A stretch of 35,155 bases of DNA, taken from assembly GCA_041743425.1 (NCBI GenBank), contig JBGTMS010000136.1:1-35155 (forward strand). The letters are read 5' to 3'. A model generated the notes under the pieces. That model did no database searches. It worked only from the letters and a program-made list of their open reading frames with translations, and was not told the origin of the DNA. This DNA comes from JTS-RE37 sp041743425. GTDB lineage: Bacteria > Bacteroidota > Bacteroidia > Flavobacteriales > Flavobacteriaceae. Below are positions 1 to 7,746 of this stretch, in pieces. The translations under genes were made by a program, and so were the position numbers. The number at the start of each line of letters is the position of its first letter. Position 1 is the first letter of the stretch.

Positions 1-1164
1 GCTTCCATCGGGGATTATTCCTTCATCAACTTTATGGAAAAGGGAGAAATAAAAACGGTCGAACTGGAGAGAACACTCCAGGAATTGCAGGGACTGGAAT
101 TGAAGTTTGACCTGAATATTACCCCGGATGCTGAGGTTGAAATCGTAATCGATCAGAAAAACGGAAGCTCTCTCAAAGGGACCGGAGAAGGCCTGCTGTA
201 CATCGAAATCAATACCAATGGGAAATTCAACATGTTCGGGGATTTTGTGGTGGTCACCGGACTGTATAATTATAAGTTTGGCGGAGTCATTGATAAAACT
301 TTCAGTGTAAGGCCCGGCGGAACTATTAACTGGGAAGGAGAACCTCTGGATGCGAGGCTGAACATGGAAGCCATTTATTCGCTGAATGCCAATCCGGCCC
401 CTTTGCTGGATAATTCAGGATTTGTGCGGCGTATCCCGACGGATGTGGTAGTGGCTCTCACAGAGGATCTGGCCCATCCGAAAATCGATTTTAAAATTGA
501 ATTTCCGGGTACGAGTTCCATTGTTAAGTCAGAATTGGAATACCGTCTTCAGGATCCGACGGTGGAAGAACAGAACGCCTTCTTTCTTCTGGCTCAGGGA
601 ACTTTTGTCAATGAACAGACGGGGATCAACCAGCAGGCCGTCACAGGGAACCTGATACAAACGGCCTCAGGCCTGTTAAATTCGGTTCTTGGGGGGAACA
701 ATGATAAATTTGACTTCGGAGTGTCTTATGAACAGGGATACCAGGACCTTGACAATATAGAGACCGAGGACAGGATTGGTGTTACCGTTTCCACTCATAT
801 AAGCGATAAGGTCCTTTTTAATGGCCGATTCGGCGTTCCGGTAGGAGGGGTTACGGAGACGGTAGTGGCCGGGGATGTGGAGGTTCAGGTTTTGCTCAAT
901 GAAGAGGGAACGCTTCGTGCAAAAATCTTTAACCGGGAAAATGAAATCCAGCAGTTTCTTGCAGACAGACAGGGCTACACCCAGGGGATCGGTTTATCAT
1001 ACGAAGTGGACTTTAACAGCTTTCGGGAATTGCTTGGCAAAATCTTTCAGGGCGAAGAGATCCCTGAACCTCAGCCGCCGGCGGAACCGGTAATGGTGCC
1101 ATCTTCAGTCATGGGGAGGGACAGTTTGATTCAATTTTATCCCAAGTTGAGAAAACCCTTGTAA
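1..1164 (+). CDS. tamB: TamB-family translocation/assembly protein, C-terminal part
   Basis: This is the 3' end of a gene that starts before the window; the frame is open from base 1 and the stop is at 1162-1164, so about 387 residues are visible. TamB is an inner-membrane-anchored, periplasm-spanning beta-rich protein linked to outer-membrane protein assembly and, in newer work, to phospholipid transport between the membranes. The visible part has the alternating hydrophobic beta pattern of the DUF490/TamB domain, with the stretch GDFVVVTGLYNYKFGG and a conserved WEGEPLDARLNMEAIY segment, followed by the typical end with FGVSYE, a VSTHISDKVLFNGRFG strand and FNREN. The last 30 or so residues are proline-rich and probably disordered. 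In flavobacteria the TamA-like partner is often nearby, but that lies outside this window. No terminator was recognised after the stop. Confidence 0.85.
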   Translation, partial: ASIGDYSFINFMEKGEIKTVELERTLQELQGLELKFDLNITPDAEVEIVIDQKNGSSLKGTGEGLLYIEINTNGKFNMFGDFVVVTGLYNYKFGGVIDKTFSVRPGGTINWEGEPLDARLNMEAIYSLNANPAPLLDNSGFVRRIPTDVVVALTEDLAHPKIDFKIEFPGTSSIVKSELEYRLQDPTVEEQNAFFLLAQGTFVNEQTGINQQAVTGNLIQTASGLLNSVLGGNNDKFDFGVSYEQGYQDLDNIETEDRIGVTVSTHISDKVLFNGRFGVPVGGVTETVVAGDVEVQVLLNEEGTLRAKIFNRENEIQQFLADRQGYTQGIGLSYEVDFNSFRELLGKIFQGEEIPEPQPPAEPVMVPSSVMGRDSLIQFYPKLRKPL

Positions 1165-1270
1165 CCGAACTTCTTTTTTTCCGGAGCTGGTTGAATATTT
1201 TCCAAAAAAATATAAATTTATCAACTATATCGATTTCGCTTCCCTTTGATCCCAAATTATGGAAATGGGA

Positions 1271-1303
1271 TTTACATATTTTCCTAAAAGTTTGCTAATT
1301 TCG
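1271..1303 (+). promoter_or_regulatory. Possible Bacteroidota promoter for pfkA-gapA
   Basis: A TTTA at 1271-1274 is followed after 21 bases by TAATTTCG at 1296-1303. The family consensus is TTTG, 17-23 bases, TAnnTTTG, so each box has one mismatch. The predicted start of transcription would lie only about ten bases before the ATG at 1320, giving a very short leader. It is the best match in the 155-bp gap after tamB, but weak. Confidence 0.3.
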
Positions 1304-1319
1304 CAATTCGATTTTTTTA

Positions 1320-2306
1320 ATGGCCTCAGAGATAAATAAAATAGCAGTGCTGACCTCAGGGGGAGATTCGCCCGGAATGAATGCCGCCATCAGATCCGTG
1401 GTTAGAACCTGTGCATATCTTAAAGTAGACTGTGTTGCGGTCTACCGCGGTTATGAAGGGATGATTGACGGGGATTTTATCTCCATGAATGCCAGAAGTG
1501 TCAACAACATTATCAATAAGGGGGGGACCATCCTGAAGTCGGCCCGATGTGACGAATTCCGAACACCCGAAGGTCGGAAAAAGGCCTTTGATCAGCTGAC
1601 AAGTGCAAATATTAACGCCTTTGTCGTCATAGGGGGCGATGGTAGCCTCCGGGGAGCAATGACCTTCCATGAAGAATACGGGTTTCCCGTTATGGGGATT
1701 CCGGGAACCATAGACAACGACATATTCGGCACCAGGTATACACTCGGATTTGATACCGCGCTAAATACCGTGGTTGATGCCATCGACAAGATAAGGGACA
1801 CCGCCAGTTCTCATAACCGCCTCTTTTTTGTGGAAGTTATGGGAAGGGACGTCGGACATATCGCTCTAAACGCAGGCGTGAGTGCCGGAGCGGAAGAAAT
1901 CCTGATTCCGGAGCACAATCTGGGACTTGACAGATTGCTGGAATCGCTCAAACGAAGTAAGAAATCTGGCAAATCTTCGAGCATTGTTGTGGTGGCGGAA
2001 GGGGATAAGATAGGAAAGAATGTATTCGAACTGAAAGAATATGTAGAGGAAAACCTGCCCATCTACGATGTACGGGTTTCCGTACTGGGTCATATGCAGC
2101 GGGGGGGCAGACCCTCAGCTTTTGACAGGGTACTGGCAAGCCGTATGGGCGTCAGGGCAGTGGAAGCGCTACTAGAAGGCAAGTCGAACCTTATGGTGGG
2201 CATCATGGATAATAAGATCACCCTGACACCTATTATCACAGCGATCACGGGACACACAGAAATAGATAGGGAACTCATCAGGGTTTCCGATATCATGACT
2301 ACATAG
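1320..2306 (+). CDS. pfkA: 6-phosphofructokinase, ATP-dependent
   Basis: Phosphorylates fructose 6-phosphate to fructose 1,6-bisphosphate, the committed step of glycolysis, in the cytoplasm. The 328-residue length is usual for bacterial PfkA. Visible motifs are SGGDSPGMN at 13-21, GGDGS at 105-109 (ATP site), PGTIDND at 128-134 (catalytic Asp132), MGRDVGH at 174-180 and GHMQRGGRPSAFDR at 257-270. Gly108 in GGDGS and Gly129 in PGTIDND are the residues seen in ATP-using enzymes; pyrophosphate-dependent relatives have Asp and Lys there. The ATG at 1320 fits the family N-terminus. gapA follows after 23 bases with no terminator between, so the two are very likely co-transcribed as a glycolytic operon. 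Confidence 0.97.
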   Translation: MASEINKIAVLTSGGDSPGMNAAIRSVVRTCAYLKVDCVAVYRGYEGMIDGDFISMNARSVNNIINKGGTILKSARCDEFRTPEGRKKAFDQLTSANINAFVVIGGDGSLRGAMTFHEEYGFPVMGIPGTIDNDIFGTRYTLGFDTALNTVVDAIDKIRDTASSHNRLFFVEVMGRDVGHIALNAGVSAGAEEILIPEHNLGLDRLLESLKRSKKSGKSSSIVVVAEGDKIGKNVFELKEYVEENLPIYDVRVSVLGHMQRGGRPSAFDRVLASRMGVRAVEALLEGKSNLMVGIMDNKITLTPIITAITGHTEIDRELIRVSDIMTT

Positions 2307-2329
2307 ATTGTAAACGTAAAAAAAATAAC

Positions 2330-3331
2330 ATGGCGAATTTGAAAGTTGGAATTAACGGATTTGGAAGGATCGGCAGGCTTGTATTCAGGGCTTCCATAAA
2401 AAGAGGCGATGTAGATATAGTGGCCATTAATGACCTCCTGGAGGTAGACCATCTCGCCTATTTGCTGAAATATGACTCTGTACACGGCAACTTTGAGGGA
2501 ACTGTGGAAGTTAAGGATGGTCATCTGGTGGTCAATGGCAAAAAAGTCCGGATTACTGCGGAAAAAGATCCGAAGAGTTTGAAATGGGATGAGGTTGGCG
2601 CGGAAATCGTCGCGGAATGTACAGGTATTTTTACAACCATGGAAATGGCGCAATACCATATTGATGGTGGGGCTAAGAAGGTGGTTATATCTGCTCCTTC
2701 CAAGGATGTTCCTATGTTTGTTATGGGTGTAAACCACAAGGAGGTAAAAGCGTCTGATACTATTGTTTCCAATGCTTCCTGCACTACCAATTGTCTGGCC
2801 CCGCTAGCCAAAGTTATCAATGATACCTATGAAATTGTTGAAGGGTTGATGACGACGGTACATGCCACCACCGCCACTCAACTCACTGTTGACGGGCCAT
2901 CCAAAAAAGATTTCAGGGGTGGACGAAGCGCGATGCTGAACATTATCCCGGCAGCCACCGGGGCTGCAAAAGCGGTGACTAAGGTGATACCCGAACTTGA
3001 AGGGAAGCTTACAGGAATAGCGTTCAGGGTTCCAACAGCAGACGTTTCCGTGGTAGATCTTACGGTCCGTGTGAAGAAGGCAACCTCGTATGAGGACATC
3101 AAAAAAACAATTAAAGCGGCCGCCGACGGACCTATGAAGGGAATTATGGGCTATACAGACGAACTTGTGGTGTCTCAGGACTTTGTTGGGGACACCCGAA
3201 CCAGTATTTTTGATGCGGATGCCGGGATGGAACTAAATTCCAATTTCTTCAAATTGATTTCCTGGTACGACAATGAAGCAGGGTATTCTAATAAATTGGT
3301 GGAACTCGCCCTTCATATTTCAAAGCTTTAA
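2330..3331 (+). CDS. gapA: Type I glyceraldehyde-3-phosphate dehydrogenase
   Basis: Oxidises and phosphorylates glyceraldehyde 3-phosphate to 1,3-bisphosphoglycerate in glycolysis (homotetramer, cytoplasm). The protein has 333 residues, the normal size. It shows the Rossmann motif NGFGRIGR at 9-16, Asp35 at the end of the second strand (which favours NAD over NADP), the active-site block SNASCTTNCLAP with Cys151, the catalytic base His178, the phosphate-binding segment RGGRSAMLNIIPAATGAAK from 197, and WYDNEAGYSNKLVEL near the C-terminus. It lies 23 bases after pfkA, and a terminator-like hairpin starts directly after its stop codon, so the operon probably ends here at least in part. Confidence 0.97.
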   Translation: MANLKVGINGFGRIGRLVFRASIKRGDVDIVAINDLLEVDHLAYLLKYDSVHGNFEGTVEVKDGHLVVNGKKVRITAEKDPKSLKWDEVGAEIVAECTGIFTTMEMAQYHIDGGAKKVVISAPSKDVPMFVMGVNHKEVKASDTIVSNASCTTNCLAPLAKVINDTYEIVEGLMTTVHATTATQLTVDGPSKKDFRGGRSAMLNIIPAATGAAKAVTKVIPELEGKLTGIAFRVPTADVSVVDLTVRVKKATSYEDIKKTIKAAADGPMKGIMGYTDELVVSQDFVGDTRTSIFDADAGMELNSNFFKLISWYDNEAGYSNKLVELALHISKL

Positions 3332-3360
3332 CTGATCGGGCTTTTCCCGGTTGGGCTTTT
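3332..3360 (+). terminator. Terminator-like hairpin after gapA
   Basis: CTGATCGGG at 3332-3340 can pair with CCCGGTTGG at 3346-3354 (nine pairs, three of them G-U in RNA) around a CTTTT loop, followed by GCTTTT. It begins at the base after the gapA stop codon. The stem is weak because of the wobble pairs, so read-through into the kinase gene at 3376 is plausible. Confidence 0.4.
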
Positions 3361-3375
3361 ATACTCAAGTAGTTC

Positions 3376-4227
3376 ATGGTAGTAATTGTAGACAGCGGCG
3401 CGACCAAAGCGGACTGGATCGGGCTGGATGCCAAGGGGAACCAGATTTTCTTTACCCAAACCCTGGGACTTAGTCCGGAAGTGTTGACTACAGATGTCAT
3501 TGTGGACAGGATGTCCAATAACTTTGAACTGTCCAAAAACAGCAGCAAGGTCACCCGTCTGTATTTCTATGGCGCAGGTTGCGGTACGGCTCGCATGAAG
3601 ACATTCCTGAAAGAGATTTTTCAGGATTTTTTCCCTACTGCAAAAATCGAAGTACAGGAAGATACCTATGCTGCCATCTATGCCACAACCAAGATAGGTC
3701 ATCCCGGAATTGTGTGTATCCTCGGTACCGGGTCCAATTGCAGCTACTATGACGGGCATCAGCTTTTTCAAAAAGTGATATCTTTGGGGTATATCCCAAT
3801 GGATGACGGGAGCGGCAACTTTTTTGGCCGCAAGCTGATAAGAGATTACTATTATCACAAAATGCCTCAGGAACTGAGTATTCGCTTTGCCAAACAATAT
3901 AATCTGGACGCGGACGTCATTAAGGAAAACCTGTATAAAAAACCAAATCCCAACACCTATCTCGCCACCTTTGCCAAATTTTTGATTGACAACAAAGACC
4001 ATCCGTACAGCAAAGGTGTCATCGACAAAGGATTTCAGCAGTTTGTCAACAATCACATCATGCAGTTTGAAATGGCTACCAAATTGCGAATCAGCTTTGT
4101 TGGGAGTATTGCTTTCTTTTTAAAGGACGAGCTTGCGGTGGTACTTGAAAGGAATGATCTGGTCCTTGGGGTCATAAGGCAGCGGCCCATAGAAGGATTG
4201 GTAGAATTTCACAAGGATAATATTTAG
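3376..4227 (+). CDS. BadF/BadG/BcrA/BcrD-type ATPase, probable N-acetylglucosamine kinase
   Basis: Member of the ASKHA (actin/hexokinase/Hsp70) fold family that includes N-acetylglucosamine kinases; it probably phosphorylates an amino sugar, for instance GlcNAc recovered from cell-wall turnover. The phosphate-1 motif VDSGATKADW is at 5-14 (family pattern DGGGTKT), a GAGCG turn is at 66-70, and the phosphate-2 motif LGTGSN is at 116-121, followed by the GDGSG-like MDDGSGNFFG at 142-151. The length of 283 residues fits the Bacteroidota branch of the family. The substrate is inferred only from family membership; the second Gly of the P1 motif is Ala here, which is common in this subgroup. It follows gapA by 44 bases and faces ridA tail to tail. 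Confidence 0.85.
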   Translation: MVVIVDSGATKADWIGLDAKGNQIFFTQTLGLSPEVLTTDVIVDRMSNNFELSKNSSKVTRLYFYGAGCGTARMKTFLKEIFQDFFPTAKIEVQEDTYAAIYATTKIGHPGIVCILGTGSNCSYYDGHQLFQKVISLGYIPMDDGSGNFFGRKLIRDYYYHKMPQELSIRFAKQYNLDADVIKENLYKKPNPNTYLATFAKFLIDNKDHPYSKGVIDKGFQQFVNNHIMQFEMATKLRISFVGSIAFFLKDELAVVLERNDLVLGVIRQRPIEGLVEFHKDNI

Positions 4228-4252
4228 AAGAGCAGGGCTCTTCCGTTATTTA
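4227..4252 (+). terminator. Hairpin between convergent kinase and ridA genes
   Basis: A perfect 7-bp inverted repeat, GAAGAGC at 4227-4233 and GCTCTTC at 4237-4243, with an AGG loop, is followed by CGTTATTTAATTT. The left arm includes the last base of the kinase stop codon. The T-rich tail is interrupted, so strength is uncertain. Its place between convergent genes (ridA ends at 4272) supports a terminator role. Confidence 0.5.
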
Positions 4253-4271
4253 ATTTCCCTTATAATCTCTC

Positions 4272-4661
4272 TTACACCTGATCTCGTACCGCAATCATCG
4301 AGATTTCCACATTGACAAACTTCGGTAAATTGGCCACTGCAATGGTCTCCCTGGCTGGTGCCGTATCGGGATCAAAATACGCGGAATAGGTTTCATTGAC
4401 CTCGGAGAACTGATCCATATTTTTAAGAAAAATGGATGATTTTACAACCTCTTCAAAAGTCATCCCGGCGGCCTCAAGGATAGCTTTCAGGTTCTTCATT
4501 ACCTGTTCAGTTTCCTGTCTTATGTCGCCTTCAATCAGCTTATCTGTTTCGGGATCCATGGGGATCTGCCCTGAAATGTAAAGCATGTTGCCGGAAAGGA
4601 TGGCCTGACTATAAGGTCCTATCGGCATTGGAGCCTGAGAGGTGTAGATGATTTGTTTCAT
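4272..4661 (-). CDS. ridA: RidA family enamine/imine deaminase
   Basis: Hydrolyses reactive 2-aminoacrylate and related imines released by PLP enzymes to 2-oxo acids and ammonia, protecting PLP enzymes in the cytoplasm (trimer). At 129 residues it has the normal RidA length. Family blocks are GPYSQA at 15-20, LYISGQIP at 27-34, the EQVMKNLKAILEAAG helix at 52-66, and the C-terminal block with the substrate-binding Arg104 in PARETI and Glu119 in VNVEIS. These residues mark it as an active deaminase rather than one of the Arg-lacking relatives. A copy of the long inverted repeat lies just upstream, between its start and the end of the lptD-like gene. Confidence 0.95.
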   Translation of the reverse strand: MKQIIYTSQAPMPIGPYSQAILSGNMLYISGQIPMDPETDKLIEGDIRQETEQVMKNLKAILEAAGMTFEEVVKSSIFLKNMDQFSEVNETYSAYFDPDTAPARETIAVANLPKFVNVEISMIAVRDQV

Positions 4662-4690
4662 ATTTATATAGTTTTGTTGTTGATTCGATT

Positions 4691-4851
4691 AATTGTGAAT
4701 AACGGTTAAGCTTTTTAAGTCGAAAATGCTCTTACCCTGATCCCAAAGGCCAATAATGTTCTTTATCACTGCTATTTTTATAGGTTTTTCTCCCTTTTAG
4801 GGTTGGGGAACAGAAAAATCCAGTTTCATTGGCTTATCCATTATTCAAGTT
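4691..4851. repeat. Long imperfect inverted repeat, copy 1
   Basis: First of three copies of a roughly 160-bp element (others near 20936 and 31985). The left arm contains TGAATAACGGTTAAGC and TTTTTAAGTCGAAAATG, then a CCCTGATCCCAAAGG core; the right arm begins TCCCTTTTAGGGTTGGGG, then AACAGAAAAATCC, and ends GCTTATCCATTATTCAAG. The right arm, read on the other strand, aligns with the left arm over about 60 bases, so one RNA strand could fold into a long hairpin with a central loop of about 40 bases. The copy occupies most of the gap between the lptD-like stop (4896) and the ridA start (4661). No ORF lies inside it. Confidence 0.8.
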
Positions 4852-4895
4852 GGTTGCTCATCCGAATGCCCTCAAAGAACCTGATTTGTCTTATC

Positions 4896-7601
4896 TCATC
4901 GACGTGGGGGCTGACTGCGGTTTTCCCATTTGAGATCCTGAAGAATGGAGCTTTTTATGCCAATAAAGAAATTCCACCGTTCATAAGTCCCGAAAGGGGT
5001 CCAGCTAAAATTCATCTTAAAACTTTTCAAATCCCTTTCAAATCGCAGCTGGGTAATCGTGAAGCCCATACGTTTGATATCATACCCTGATGATACTCCC
5101 ACTTTCCACCGGGGTGACAGACTTACATTTCCTGAAAACATAAGTGAGTGATTGTTGAATTCATTCTGACGGTTCGAATTGTTATACCCTACTGCGTATT
5201 GCAATCGAAGATCCCAGGGAATCTGGGTTCCGAAAATCGGATTTTGAACGTCATCCTCATCCCTGTTGTCAAAACTACTTTCATCAAAGTCATTGGCCTG
5301 CCCGAAAAGGTCATCCGTACGACCACCGCTGGCGGCTACATAATTATCGCCGTCATAGGGATCCTGCTCATCTTCAGGTTCTTCCGTGGGCTGAAAATCC
5401 TTGCTGCTGATGGCGTAACTCAGGTTGGCCCTGGCAGAGGTAAGCCGAAACAGACTTCCGCCGTTATCCACATTAAAGGTACTGATCCGGGTCCCATTGT
5501 TATCTATCGCATAAGGATCCAGGTTGGCTCCGAAATTGATAGACATTTTACCGTCAAGGATGTCGGTACCTCCTGTAATGCTCAAGGGGCTCAATTTCAG
5601 GGAATCGGCCTCAAAATTATAGGAGGTCGAAAGGTTAAAACTGTTCAATAGCATGATCTTCTTGGGTTCCAGCGCGGTTGAATCCTTATCCCGTACCTTG
5701 GCCTCCAGCGTGTTCGAAAGGGAGAAACTCATGGCATTGGACTCCCCCAGGCTAGGAGCGCCATATAGCGTATTCTGAAAACGGCTGTACTGCACATTCT
5801 CTCCGGTCATCACATTCAGGTATTCTTCATAATACTGCTCAAAACTTGGGGCATAACCGTACCCTATACTGGGTCGCATTATATGGCGTATGGCCTGTAT
5901 CTTTTTATCTTCCCCTAAATTAAAAGTTCCGTATACTGTCGTTCCCAGGCTTGCGCTCAGGTTGTACTGGTTATAGCGGTCAAAGCCACTTATGGTATCT
6001 GTCACTACGGTTTGTGTATCCGTGTCATAGCGGCGGTTGAAGGTCTCCAGACTCCAGACATCCTCGTAGGAACCTCCGAGACTTACACTGAAATGTTTGG
6101 CCAGTTTAAAATTAGTATTTACCGGGATACGGTGTCTCGCGCCTACCTTGGCATTGTCAAACATACGGGCGGTCAGAAAATCGGTATCCGTGGTCTGTAA
6201 ACTGTTTCTTGCGTTAAGGTCATACTGGAAATTGATGTTCTGGATGACCCCTTTCTTAATTCCATCTCTTTTGGCAAAGGGATAAATTCGTTCCAAACTG
6301 GCTTGTAGGGTGGGCAAAGTCACATCCACCACGTTCGTATTGGTATTTTGGTTGTGGGTCGCAGTAAGGCTGAGGTTGACCGAGGGGTAGGCGGGAAAGG
6401 TTTTTGAGTAAGAAATGGAGGAAGACAGGTTGTTTACCTGGGTATTGGGCAGGTTCTGCTGTAGCAGGGAATTCCGGTAATACTGACTACTTCCCAGGTT
6501 GACCGATGCAGAGAGTCTGGAATTAGGGCTCGACTTGGCATCCTGGGCATGACTGATCTGGATATTATAAATCGTACCCCGGCTATAATCATCAAAACCT
6601 TTCTGGCTGGTGATCTGGTTCTCAAATCTGAAATTCACATTTCCCCTGTACCGGTAGCGTTTGGCATAAACGGACTGGGTTCTGAATCCGTAACTCCCGT
6701 TGGTATAGATATCTCCGGTTAGGGTAAGATCCACATAATCATTGATGGGCAGGTAATACCCGCCATTCTGAATAAAATATCCCCGGTTGGGGTCGTTTCC
6801 AAAAGTCGGCATCATGATCCCGGGTGTCCTGCCTACTGAAAGCGGAAAATATGCAAAGGGTAAAGCGATAGGGGTGGGGACGTTTACAATATACAGGTTA
6901 CTGAATCCGGCGATCACCTTTTTCTTTGGTACAAACTTCGCTTTCCTTATACGAATATAATAGTCGGGATCCAGGGTATCTTTGGAGGTGGTGAGTTTGC
7001 CTTCTGCCAGAAAATACACGGAATCGTTTTCCTTCTTTGTCTTTTCAGCATATACTTTCATTGCATCGCTTCCCAATTGGCCCAGCCCGGCCTGTTGCTC
7101 CGTCCTGGAATTCCAGATCAGCGCTTTTTCAGTATCAAAATTAAATCGGATAGAATCCGGAATGACCACCTGATCCCCCTGTTTAAAGTAGGGAAGTTGC
7201 GTATAATTACCCAGGGAATCTTTAATCCTGCCGGCGTATACTTCATTTTTTATATAATCGAGGATGATGATCCCGGCTTTGAGTTCGGTGTCTTCATAAT
7301 AAAGTTCAGCTTCGTTGTATAAGTAGATCTTCTGTTCCTTCTGACTCATTTTTGCATAGTCCTTTGCCTTGTATCTGATTTTATCCGATAGTATTCCTTT
7401 TTTGCCATTGAGGGAATCAGCAGCAGTGGAATCAGCGGTTACTGTATCCCGGACCACGGGCGGGGGCATAAGCGGAGCCTTTATGGAATCCTGTGTTGCA
7501 GCAATAGGTAAGGCTTGAATCCGGTCTTCCTGGGCCAGTATTGAAAGAGTGCCAAATAAAACCAGGCATGGGAAAAGTAGAGGATGTTTGTTTGCTTGCA
7601 A
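4896..7601 (-). CDS. lptD: LptD/OstA-like outer-membrane LPS assembly protein
   Basis: Probable outer-membrane barrel that inserts lipopolysaccharide into the outer leaflet with LptE. About 901 residues: a signal peptide (MQANKHPLLFPCLVLF... ending near LAQ), a short proline/serine-rich linker, an OstA/LptA-like periplasmic part (about 90-230), and a long barrel part rich in aromatic beta strands to the C-terminus. Asp/Glu-rich segments around the last third look like surface loops. I chose the TTG at 7599-7601. A longer frame starts at a TTG at 7664, but that TTG lies inside a promoter box (TAAGTTTG) and would put 21 extra residues before the signal peptide. The Bacteroidota proteins of this type diverge from E. 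coli LptD, so 'LptD-like' is safer than strict orthology. Confidence 0.8.
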   Translation of the reverse strand: MQANKHPLLFPCLVLFGTLSILAQEDRIQALPIAATQDSIKAPLMPPPVVRDTVTADSTAADSLNGKKGILSDKIRYKAKDYAKMSQKEQKIYLYNEAELYYEDTELKAGIIILDYIKNEVYAGRIKDSLGNYTQLPYFKQGDQVVIPDSIRFNFDTEKALIWNSRTEQQAGLGQLGSDAMKVYAEKTKKENDSVYFLAEGKLTTSKDTLDPDYYIRIRKAKFVPKKKVIAGFSNLYIVNVPTPIALPFAYFPLSVGRTPGIMMPTFGNDPNRGYFIQNGGYYLPINDYVDLTLTGDIYTNGSYGFRTQSVYAKRYRYRGNVNFRFENQITSQKGFDDYSRGTIYNIQISHAQDAKSSPNSRLSASVNLGSSQYYRNSLLQQNLPNTQVNNLSSSISYSKTFPAYPSVNLSLTATHNQNTNTNVVDVTLPTLQASLERIYPFAKRDGIKKGVIQNINFQYDLNARNSLQTTDTDFLTARMFDNAKVGARHRIPVNTNFKLAKHFSVSLGGSYEDVWSLETFNRRYDTDTQTVVTDTISGFDRYNQYNLSASLGTTVYGTFNLGEDKKIQAIRHIMRPSIGYGYAPSFEQYYEEYLNVMTGENVQYSRFQNTLYGAPSLGESNAMSFSLSNTLEAKVRDKDSTALEPKKIMLLNSFNLSTSYNFEADSLKLSPLSITGGTDILDGKMSINFGANLDPYAIDNNGTRISTFNVDNGGSLFRLTSARANLSYAISSKDFQPTEEPEDEQDPYDGDNYVAASGGRTDDLFGQANDFDESSFDNRDEDDVQNPIFGTQIPWDLRLQYAVGYNNSNRQNEFNNHSLMFSGNVSLSPRWKVGVSSGYDIKRMGFTITQLRFERDLKSFKMNFSWTPFGTYERWNFFIGIKSSILQDLKWENRSQPPRR

Positions 7602-7621
7602 TGCTATAAATCCTATTTTTG
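7591..7621 (+). promoter_or_regulatory. Promoter for the amidase gene
   Basis: TTTG at 7591-7594 and TATTTTTG at 7614-7621 are separated by 19 bases, a full match to the Bacteroidota consensus TTTG, 17-23 bases, TAnnTTTG. Transcription would begin near 7627, leaving a leader of about 120 bases before the ATG at 7747. The box lies over the 5' end of the divergent lptD-like gene, so the two transcription units overlap. Confidence 0.5.
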
Positions 7622-7661
7622 TATCGATTTGGCTTTTCCCTATAGTGCCGGGATGAGAAAC

Positions 7662-7669
7662 CAAACTTA
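7662..7669 (-). promoter_or_regulatory. -7 box for the lptD-like gene
   Basis: On the minus strand the sequence reads TAAGTTTG, a perfect TAnnTTTG box; no TTTG is seen at the -33 distance. Transcription would start near 7655, which supports the TTG at 7601 as the translation start of the lptD-like gene. Confidence 0.4.
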
Positions 7670-7746
7670 CATATATTTTTTGTTCTGCCTGGCCCGCATT
7701 AGAATAAATTTAACCAAGGGAAACACCAGGGAATATCGACAATCAC

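Noticed and set aside
2090..2737. 215-codon minus-strand frame across the pfkA-gapA junction
   Set aside because: It overlaps two well-supported glycolytic genes and has no motif; chance open frame.
3328..4056. 242-codon open frame on the minus strand opposite the sugar kinase
   Set aside because: It is fully covered by the kinase gene with clear ASKHA motifs, and its protein has no recognisable domain; it is a shadow frame.
5148..5651. 167-codon plus-strand frame opposite the lptD-like gene
   Set aside because: It lies inside a coding barrel region and has no start signal or family match.
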